Positions 55,543-62,120 of a DNA stretch of 64,000 nucleotides are shown piece after piece. Location of the stretch: positions 7,998,001 to 8,062,000 of the forward strand of contig NZ_CP109435.1 of the NCBI RefSeq assembly GCF_036227125.1, in the 5' to 3' direction. Position 1 is the stretch's first letter; each line of letters begins with the position of its first letter. The stretch comes from Streptomyces sp. NBC_01485 (lineage in GTDB: Bacteria; Actinomycetota; Actinomycetes; Streptomycetales; Streptomycetaceae). A model generated the notes under the pieces. That model saw only the letters and a program-made list of their open reading frames with translations, was not told the DNA's origin and did not search any database. Made by a program: the position numbers and the translations under genes.

Positions 55543-56961
55543 TCAGACGTGCGGCGCCGGGCGGCCGAGCTGCCACAGCGCGCACGCCGACAGACACAGC
55601 GCGGCCGCGCCGCAGCACAGCGTCAGCACCGGGGCCGGGCCGGGTGGCAGTCCGAGGAAGGTGACCGCGCCGCCGCTCCCGGCGGCGGCGAGACAGATGA
55701 CGGCCGACGGCCAGGCCACGCCGAACGCCTGGAGCAGCAGCGCGGTCCACAGGGTGGCCGCGAGCAGCAGCAGCGCGGCCGGATCGGCGCCCGTGAACAG
55801 GGCGGCGGGCAGCAGCGGCAGGAGGTAGCCGAGCAGACAGAGGCCGAGGATGCCCGCCGAGCGCAGCAGGAACCCGGCGGGCGTGGCCGTGGCGCGCAGT
55901 GCGGCGACCGACAGCCCGCGGTAGCGGTACAGCAGCCACTCGGCCGGTCCCATGCTCACCGTCAGCAGGATCACCGCATACGGTTCCCGCCGCCCCTCCA
56001 GCAGCACCAGCACCCCGGCCGCCAGCCCGAACAGGCCGTACGGCAGGGACCACAGCAGGCGCGGCCGGGTCGCGCCGGGCACGGCCGCCGTGGCGAGCGC
56101 ACCCCACAGCACCCGGCCGGTCACCGCGAGGACGGCCAGCAGCGCCAGCACCGGCAGCCCGGCCCGCAGCAGGTCGCCCGGCTCCCACCAGGGCAGGACG
56201 ACCGCCCCGGCGATCAGCGGGGTCAGCGCGGCCAGCAGAAGCCGCTCCCGCGCCAGCACGAGCAGGACCCCCGCCGCCGCCAGATACAGCGACTGCGCGC
56301 CGGCGACCAGGGTCACCGGGCCGCCCCGGGTCAGCAGCGCCGCGGCCGCCGTGGCCACGACGGCCCCCACGGGCGCGCCGATCAGCAGGGTACGGCCCGC
56401 CTCCCGCCGCCCGGTCGCCAGCCGCAGATGGGCCCGGTGGCCCAGCGCCTGCCCCCACGCCCAGGACACGAGCCCCGCCACGATCAGCGCGGGCGCGTGC
56501 CGGCCGGCGTTCCACAGGGGAGCGGTGAGCAGATAGGCCAGGCCCGGCAGGGCGAACAGCACGCCCCGCAGCAGACAGCGCACGGTGTCCGGACGCCACG
56601 GGTCGGCCGCCCGCGCCGGCTCCGGGAACGTCCGCGGCACCTGCTCGTACAGCGCGGCGGCGAGCGAGAAGAGGTTCGGGTGGCCGTACCGCTCCTTGAT
56701 CAGGGCGGCGGACAGGCCCTCCGCCTCCAGCAGCGCGGCGACCTCGTAGGGATGGACGGCGGGGCCGATACCGTCGGCCAGTTCGGCGGCGAGCCGGCTG
56801 ACCGCCTCCTCGTCCGGGCCCTGCCGCGGGAGCCGGACGGCGAGCGTGGTGTCGTCGAAGGACCAGCGCGGGCGGCGGCGCGGCGGGCGGGTGTCGGCGA
56901 GCCGCAGCGCCAGCGTGTCCTGTTCGGCGCCGCCGGGGTCGAGGGATATCGGCCCGCTCAT
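55543..56961 (-). CDS. Polytopic membrane protein of the exopolysaccharide operon
   Basis: This 472-residue protein has a soluble N-terminal region of about 140 residues (ADGIGPAVHPYEVAALLEAE, IKERYGHPNLFSLAAALYEQ) and then ten to twelve membrane helices to the C-terminus. It overlaps the glycosyltransferase gene by 4 bases (ATGA), so the two are made together. In Pel systems PelF works with the membrane protein PelG, and fungal Gtb3 carries its GT4 domain on a multi-helix membrane part. By position this protein should fill that export or membrane role, although it is not recognisably PelG. No enzymatic motif seen. Confidence 0.78.
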   Translation of the reverse strand: MSGPISLDPGGAEQDTLALRLADTRPPRRRPRWSFDDTTLAVRLPRQGPDEEAVSRLAAELADGIGPAVHPYEVAALLEAEGLSAALIKERYGHPNLFSLAAALYEQVPRTFPEPARAADPWRPDTVRCLLRGVLFALPGLAYLLTAPLWNAGRHAPALIVAGLVSWAWGQALGHRAHLRLATGRREAGRTLLIGAPVGAVVATAAAALLTRGGPVTLVAGAQSLYLAAAGVLLVLARERLLLAALTPLIAGAVVLPWWEPGDLLRAGLPVLALLAVLAVTGRVLWGALATAAVPGATRPRLLWSLPYGLFGLAAGVLVLLEGRREPYAVILLTVSMGPAEWLLYRYRGLSVAALRATATPAGFLLRSAGILGLCLLGYLLPLLPAALFTGADPAALLLLAATLWTALLLQAFGVAWPSAVICLAAAGSGGAVTFLGLPPGPAPVLTLCCGAAALCLSACALWQLGRPAPHV

Positions 56962-58466
56962 CCGGCCACCGTGCCGACCGGCGCGAGCGCCTCCAGGGCG
57001 GCTCCCGCCGACTCCGACTCCCGTTCCAGCAGGGGCAGTTCGAGGTAGATGGAGCGGAACGTGTCGATGGTCTGGCGCAGCGTGAACTGCTCGATCACCC
57101 GCAGGCGCGCCGCCTCGCCCATCGCCCGCCGCCGCCCGGGGGCGCCCAGCAGCTCCAGCACGGCCCGCGCCATCGCGGCCGGATCGCGCGGCGGCACCAC
57201 CAGCCCGGTGTCGCCGACGGCCTCCCGTACCCCGCCCACGTCGGTGGATACGGTCGCCCGTCCGCACGACATGGCCTCGATCAGCGTGAACGGGAAGCCC
57301 TCGCTGATGCTGGACAGCATCACGACGTTGCCGGCCGCGTAGGCGTCCTTGATGTCGTCCACGCGGCCCTCGAAGGTCACGGCGTCCGCGTGCCCGAGCT
57401 CGGCGGCCAGCGCCTCGCACCGCTCGCGGTAGGCCTCGCCGCCGCGCGGTGTCCCGCCGAACAACCGCAGCCGCGCGTGCGGGAGTTGGGCGCGGACCAG
57501 GGCGAAGGCCCGGATGAGGGTCTCCAGGTCCTTGATCGGGTCGACCCGGCCCGCCCAGCTCAGCGTGGGCACCTCCGGCTCGGGTCCGGCCGGCGGGAAC
57601 GCGGCCGGGTCCACGCCGTTGTAGACCGTGCGGATCGACTCCGGGTCGGCGCCGCCCTCCTCCTCCCACAGCCGGTTGTAGCGGTTGCCGGGGGTGATCA
57701 GGGCGGCCCGGCGGTAGCTCTCCTGCGCCAGCAGCCGGAAGAAGCCGAGCAGGACCGCCTTCACCGGCCAGCGGTAGGGGGCGGTCCGATAGCCGAGGTA
57801 ACGTTCCCGCAGATAGACGCCGTGCTCCGTCAACAGCAGTGGCACACCGTGCAGTTCGAGCGCCGCCAGGCCAGGCAGGACGGCGACCCCGCCGCTCACC
57901 GCGTGCGCCACCCCCGTCCGTGGCGGCGGCACGGCCAGCGGGCGCAACGCGTGCTCCAGCAGCGCCGTCGCGGTCAGCGCGTCGTGCAGGGTCGGCCCGG
58001 CCTCGCGCACGGCCAGGCCCGGCCGGTTCCACACCGACGTCAGGATCGCGATGGCCCGGTCGCCGCGCAGGAACGGGCTCAGCGCCCCGTCCGCCGCCGC
58101 CCGCGCCAGCGCGTACAGGGCGGGCGCGAACCCGTCCTCGGCCGCCGGATCGAGCAGTGCGGTCAGGAACCGCTCGTAGGCGGCGGCCAGTTGGCGATGC
58201 GCCCGGCCCCGGGGCGCGCGGCCCTCGGGCGGGGCGCCCCACATGGGGACGGACAGCACGCGCGAGACATGGGCGGGCAGCTCCCAGACGACGGGTTCGC
58301 GCCCGGTGCCGGTGACGGCGATGACGTCGAAGTCGACGTCGGGCATGCCCTGGACGAGCTGGTCGCACCAGACGCTCACGCCGCCGTGACTGTGCGGATA
58401 GGTGCCTTCGGTGAGCAGGGTGACGCGCGTCGCGCCCAGGCGTCGCGCGTCGTCGTGAACGTGCAT
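56958..58466 (-). CDS. GT4 glycosyltransferase, PelF-like
   Basis: This 502-residue retaining glycosyltransferase has the PelF-type N-terminus (LLTEGTYPHSHGGVSVWCDQ, residues about 16-35), LTEHGVYLRERYL in the acceptor half and the GT4 nucleotide-sugar half with TLSWAGRVDPIKDLETLIRA and the E-x7-E motif in SEGFPFTLIEAMSCGR. PelF uses UDP-GalNAc/UDP-GlcNAc to build the cationic Pel polymer, and fungal Gtb3 also has a GT4 domain. There is no signal peptide; it is cytoplasmic and presumably docked on the following membrane protein. ATG at 58466 begins the fold. Confidence 0.9.
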   Translation of the reverse strand: MHVHDDARRLGATRVTLLTEGTYPHSHGGVSVWCDQLVQGMPDVDFDVIAVTGTGREPVVWELPAHVSRVLSVPMWGAPPEGRAPRGRAHRQLAAAYERFLTALLDPAAEDGFAPALYALARAAADGALSPFLRGDRAIAILTSVWNRPGLAVREAGPTLHDALTATALLEHALRPLAVPPPRTGVAHAVSGGVAVLPGLAALELHGVPLLLTEHGVYLRERYLGYRTAPYRWPVKAVLLGFFRLLAQESYRRAALITPGNRYNRLWEEEGGADPESIRTVYNGVDPAAFPPAGPEPEVPTLSWAGRVDPIKDLETLIRAFALVRAQLPHARLRLFGGTPRGGEAYRERCEALAAELGHADAVTFEGRVDDIKDAYAAGNVVMLSSISEGFPFTLIEAMSCGRATVSTDVGGVREAVGDTGLVVPPRDPAAMARAVLELLGAPGRRRAMGEAARLRVIEQFTLRQTIDTFRSIYLELPLLERESESAGAALEALAPVGTVAG

Positions 58467-58609
58467 CGATGTGCTCCACGGCCGAGGTGTGGGGTGGTTC
58501 CTGCCCGGTGCGCCCCTGGGACGGGGCTGACCGGCGGGGTCCGGCCGCGCGCTGCGCGCTGCGGCCGGACGGGTCGGTCCTGGGGTCGGCCCCTGGGCCG
58601 GTACGCCGC

Positions 58610-60763
58610 TCAGTTGTGCGCGGTGTGCGGCACCTGCTTGGCGACGGCCGCGGGGACTCGGGTGCGGGGGGCCGGCTTCGGGATCCTGACCTTGACCTTG
58701 GCCTTGATCTTGACGGTGCCGGAGGCGCGGCCGGCCGGGGCCGCGGCGGTCGCCGGCAGGGTCAGGGTGAGCGGGGTGCCCGCGGAGGACGTCCAGCCGG
58801 ACACCCCGCCCGCGTACGCCGTGCCGAAGGCGGCGCCGGTCAGCGTGCTGCCGGTGGGCAGGGTCGCGGTCACGGCCACCCCGGCCGGGGCCTGGACGGT
58901 GACGACGCCGCCGATGCGGTAGGCGGTGACCTGGCCGGACTGCAGGGCGGCCGACCAGGCGGCCCGGCGTCGCAGCTCGGTGCCGATGTCCTTCATCCGC
59001 AGGTTCACCACGGGGGTGTCGGCCGCGAACAGGGCGGCGTAGCCGTCGAGGACGCCGTCGAGCACCGGGTAGGCGATGCGGTCCTCGGCCAGGTTCGACT
59101 GGTGGATGAAGTGCGGCTTCGGGTCGTTGGACAGCACGTGCCCGAGGGCGATCTTCGTCTCCAGCGGCACGATGTGGTCGGTGTAGCCGGTGGTGTTGTT
59201 CAGCGGCGCCGCGAGGCAGGTGGTGGTGGCCGGGTTGTCCTCGCAGATGCCGCTGCCGCCCTGGGCGCGGCTGGTGTAGATCCAGTTGTACTCGTCGACC
59301 TGCTCGGCCGCGTGGCCCGCGTTGTAGAAGACGTTCATCGGATAGCGCGGGACGGTCGTGGCGGAGCCGACCTGACGCGGGCCGGGGTCACGGGAGTTGT
59401 CCGAGCCGGTCCAGGCGATCTGGTTGTCGGTGAGCGCGAGCGCCAGGTTGGGGTTGTCCACGGGCTGTTGCGGCAGGACCTTCAGGCCCGAGTGCTCACC
59501 GGTCACCAACTCACTGGTGTCCAGGGGTAGTCCGGCGCTCTGGCCGAAGACGCGGTTGCCCGCGATCTCGTCGGATATCTCCGTGCGGCTCACCCACCGG
59601 GTGGAGCCGTCGATGTTCGTGGCGCACTTCCACGGCACCACCGTGGTGTTCTGCACACAGCCGAGGAAGGCGTGTGTGTAGGTGTGGTTGATCCAGCGGA
59701 ACTTGGCCTTGTTCGCGATGAGTCTGTCGGCGAGCAGGTCCACGCCGCCGTTGTCCGCGCGCTGGTCCACGCTGCCCGCGCCGTTGTAGGCCAGGTCGAG
59801 GGTGAAGCCCTTGCTCGTCTGCCAGGCGGTGGCGTGGTCGACGTCGGCGGGAGTCATGCGGATCGGGTCGGGCGTGGCGCTCGGGTCGGTGCAGTCGACG
59901 TCGCCGGGCGTGCAGTTGAGGGTGGTGTTCCAGCGGTCGTCGGCCGCGAAGACGTCGTCGACGTGGACGGCGAAGTAGTTCCGGGAGGCACCGAGGTGCA
60001 CGCCGCCGGTCATCCACTCCACGATGCCGCGGGCCAGCAGCCGGAACTGCTGCTGGTACTGGTTGTAGACGAAGGTGACGACGAGTTCGCGCCGCCCGTC
60101 GTGCTTGTACTCGCCCACCAGCGAGCCCCGCGTCGAGCTCCCCGGGATCGGTGCGTCTACGTACGACGTGAAGTCCGCGCCCGCCGCCGGCGTCGAGAGG
60201 TAGGCGTAACTCTCGCCGACGGCAGGGTCGTTGTCCTCGAAGGGCACCGCCCCGTCGAGGTAGCCGAAGGGGCCCGCCTGCCCGGCCGCGGTCACCGCCG
60301 CCTGCACACCGTCGAGGCTGCCCGAGTAGCCGCCGTACACGGGGTACTGCAGACCGGCTTCCGGACGCGCGTAGGTGTAGGCGTCGACCTGGGGGATCGC
60401 GTACGTCTGCTCGTAGGACGCGAGGGCCGTCATCTCGGCGGAGCCGGCCGCGAACGGGTTGTCGTTGGGCAGCACGACCGCCTGGAACTTGGCGCGCGGC
60501 CGGCCCGCGACGGTGTCCGCGAGGAAACCGGAGTCGATCACGGGCCGGCCGGCCTGCGTGAGGTCGACCTTCGTGAACGGCGTTCCGGCGGCGGCCAGTT
60601 CGGCCGCGATGGCGTCGGTGGCCGGTCCGCCGTCGCTCACCACGAGGACCCGCAGATCGATGCGGGGCGTGGTGCCGTCGGCCTGGGCCGCACCGGCCGG
60701 CAGGCCGAGTGCGGCGATGAGCGCGCCCACCGTGAGCACGGTGGTACGTGTGGTCCGCTTCAT
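58610..60763 (-). CDS. Secreted CE18 polysaccharide deacetylase-like protein (Agd3-like)
   Basis: This 717-residue exported protein has a signal peptide to about residue 28 (AQA). An N-terminal region (about 33-255) precedes the deacetylase barrel, whose metal-site candidates are D269/D270 in FAVHVDDVFAADD and H360/H364 in INHTYTHAFLG. This D...HxxxH arrangement and the domain order match Agd3, the CE18 enzyme that deacetylates GalNAc in fungal GAG. A C-terminal beta domain ends in a strongly basic Lys/Arg tail (VKIKAKVKVRIPKPAPRTR) that could bind wall polyanions. It is the first gene of the operon, with a 143-base gap before the glycosyltransferase. Confidence 0.88.
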   Translation of the reverse strand: MKRTTRTTVLTVGALIAALGLPAGAAQADGTTPRIDLRVLVVSDGGPATDAIAAELAAAGTPFTKVDLTQAGRPVIDSGFLADTVAGRPRAKFQAVVLPNDNPFAAGSAEMTALASYEQTYAIPQVDAYTYARPEAGLQYPVYGGYSGSLDGVQAAVTAAGQAGPFGYLDGAVPFEDNDPAVGESYAYLSTPAAGADFTSYVDAPIPGSSTRGSLVGEYKHDGRRELVVTFVYNQYQQQFRLLARGIVEWMTGGVHLGASRNYFAVHVDDVFAADDRWNTTLNCTPGDVDCTDPSATPDPIRMTPADVDHATAWQTSKGFTLDLAYNGAGSVDQRADNGGVDLLADRLIANKAKFRWINHTYTHAFLGCVQNTTVVPWKCATNIDGSTRWVSRTEISDEIAGNRVFGQSAGLPLDTSELVTGEHSGLKVLPQQPVDNPNLALALTDNQIAWTGSDNSRDPGPRQVGSATTVPRYPMNVFYNAGHAAEQVDEYNWIYTSRAQGGSGICEDNPATTTCLAAPLNNTTGYTDHIVPLETKIALGHVLSNDPKPHFIHQSNLAEDRIAYPVLDGVLDGYAALFAADTPVVNLRMKDIGTELRRRAAWSAALQSGQVTAYRIGGVVTVQAPAGVAVTATLPTGSTLTGAAFGTAYAGGVSGWTSSAGTPLTLTLPATAAAPAGRASGTVKIKAKVKVRIPKPAPRTRVPAAVAKQVPHTAHN

Positions 60764-60797
60764 GCGGTGAAGTCCCCTCCCCGGGCAGGGGTGATCG

Positions 60798-60872
60798 CCG
60801 CTCCCTGGAGCGGGCGCACCCCCCTTGCGCGACGCCGGCGTCCCCCTCAGAAGCCGGCCGTCGTCGCTTCTG
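60798..60872 (-). promoter_or_regulatory. Structured leader before the deacetylase gene
   Basis: In transcript order, CAGAAGC/GCTTCTG (60872-60848, 11-base loop), the 12-base palindrome GACGCCGGCGTC (60842-60831) and CCGCTCC/GGAGCGG (60813-60798, 2-base loop) give three successive stems. They lie 35-110 bases upstream of the start codon. They may control translation or early termination. No known riboswitch class was recognised. Confidence 0.5.
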
Positions 60873-60910
60873 TTGCGTCAACATAATGGGGTCTGTGTGT
60901 GGCTTTCGTG

Positions 60911-60930
60911 GTCATGTTGCGAAACATGAC
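60911..60930. promoter_or_regulatory. Perfect 20-bp inverted repeat upstream of the exopolysaccharide operon
   Basis: GTCATGTT-GCGA-AACATGAC has 8-bp arms and lies about 150 bases before the first operon gene in a locally AT-richer region (60870-60975). It is a good candidate operator. The regulator is unknown and not obviously encoded nearby. The whole gap 60764-61092 contains no coding frame that looks real. Confidence 0.6.
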
Positions 60931-61092
60931 GGAAAGCTAAAGTGTCCAACAGTGCTTTTTCGCAACCAGATTGGGCGTTTTTCCGTCCGCGCGCCTTCGC
61001 ACCGGCGGGCCGATCGGGCCCGCCGGGCAAGGTTTCGGTGTTCTACTCCGTTCTGATAACGCTTGTTTGACGCATCATCAGGTGACGCACCG

Positions 61093-61617
61093 TCAGGCGC
61101 AGAGCACGCGCGTCTCGGGCGTGTAGACCGGCCCGCCGCTGAGGTTCGTGCTGTCGCTGAACTCGGCGTAGAAGTACGAGTAGAAACCGATGTTCCCGTT
61201 GCAGCCGGAGTCGGCGGCGACCTGCAGCGTCAGCGTGACCGTGCGGCTCTGCCCGGGCGGGACGGTCGTGCCGTAGTTGGCGCCGAGGTTGGCGGGGCCG
61301 GTCCCGGAACAGGGGGTGGCGCCCGCGGCGGTGGCCAGGGTGCAGCCGGTGAAGCCGTACTTGAGGTCGGGGCGCTGGGTGGTCAGCCACGTCGGATCGA
61401 TCGTCTGGTACACGAACCAGATGTCGTAGGTGTGGTTGTTGGTGATCGTCATCGACAGGTTCACCGTGCCGCCGGGTGTGGTGGTGGCGCTGTCGGTGGC
61501 GAACGTCAGCTCGGCCTTCGCGGCAGCCGCGCTCGCGCCGGGGGCCAGGCCGAAGACGGCCAGGACGAGGGCGAGGATCGTGGTGAGGCCGAGACGTCTC
61601 ATCAGAGGTGATCGCAT
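61093..61617 (-). CDS. Small secreted beta-rich protein
   Basis: This 174-residue protein has a signal peptide (MRSPLMRRLGLTTILALVLA, cleavage after ASA near 30-32). The mature part resembles an Ig-like/DUF11-type beta sandwich: GGTVNLSMTITNNHTYDIWF, then VPPGQSRTVTLTLQVAADSG. Three or four cysteines could form disulfides. ATG at 61617 or the internal ATG five codons on are possible starts, and neither has a strong ribosome-binding site. It lies directly upstream of the exopolysaccharide operon, but no link is shown. Confidence 0.75.
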   Translation of the reverse strand: MRSPLMRRLGLTTILALVLAVFGLAPGASAAAAKAELTFATDSATTTPGGTVNLSMTITNNHTYDIWFVYQTIDPTWLTTQRPDLKYGFTGCTLATAAGATPCSGTGPANLGANYGTTVPPGQSRTVTLTLQVAADSGCNGNIGFYSYFYAEFSDSTNLSGGPVYTPETRVLCA

Positions 61618-62120
61618 GGCCCGGGAGGCTAGGCAGGCCCCGCGAGCGACGTCTGCCCCGCCCGGCGTGCCGCGCACGCCGTTCGGCCGGAAGTGCGTCT
61701 CGCGCGGAGGCGGCGTGCGGGATCCGTGGACGCGCCGGAAGATCCGCGTCAGCGCACGGTGACGAGGGTGTGACGCAGCGGATCGGTGTGCCGGGCGGGG
61801 TCGGACGCCGCCGCGCCTCCCGCCGGACGGTTTGGCGCAATACCGGCCGTTCCGCTCCGCCACCCGCCACCCGCCACCCGCCACCCGCCACCCGCCACCC
61901 GCCTCCGTCATCCGGTCCCGCCCCGACTCCCGTACAGTGCCCGGCTGTTGGGGCCGCTTGGCGATCTCTTGGCCCGCCGCACATCCTCCGTACCTTCGAC
62001 TTTCACATCGGCGTCATCCGACCCTTCCCGCACGTTCGGTGCTCTTGTCACACTCCTTGCGCGCGCATTCCGTCACGAGACCGGCCGGCCGAACCCTTCC
62101 GTACGAGAGGTGCCTCACCC
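61618..62120. other. Divergent intergenic region
   Basis: This 503-base region lies between the divergent small secreted protein and phospholipase C genes. No coding frame is convincing. It contains the 7-bp tandem repeat at 61861-61902. The 62025-62110 part (CTTGTCACACTCC, then GAGAGG before the ATG) should hold the phospholipase promoter and ribosome-binding site. Confidence 0.6.
61861..61902. repeat. Six copies of CACCCGC
   Basis: The heptamer CACCCGC is repeated six times without interruption, then decays to CTCCGTC. On the other strand it is a purine-rich GCGGGTG array with regularly spaced G3 runs. Confidence 0.95.

Noticed and set aside
60764..61092. Leader of the CE18 gene considered as a ydaO-type c-di-AMP riboswitch
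   Set aside because: The conserved sequence blocks of that class were not found; only simple stems are visible.
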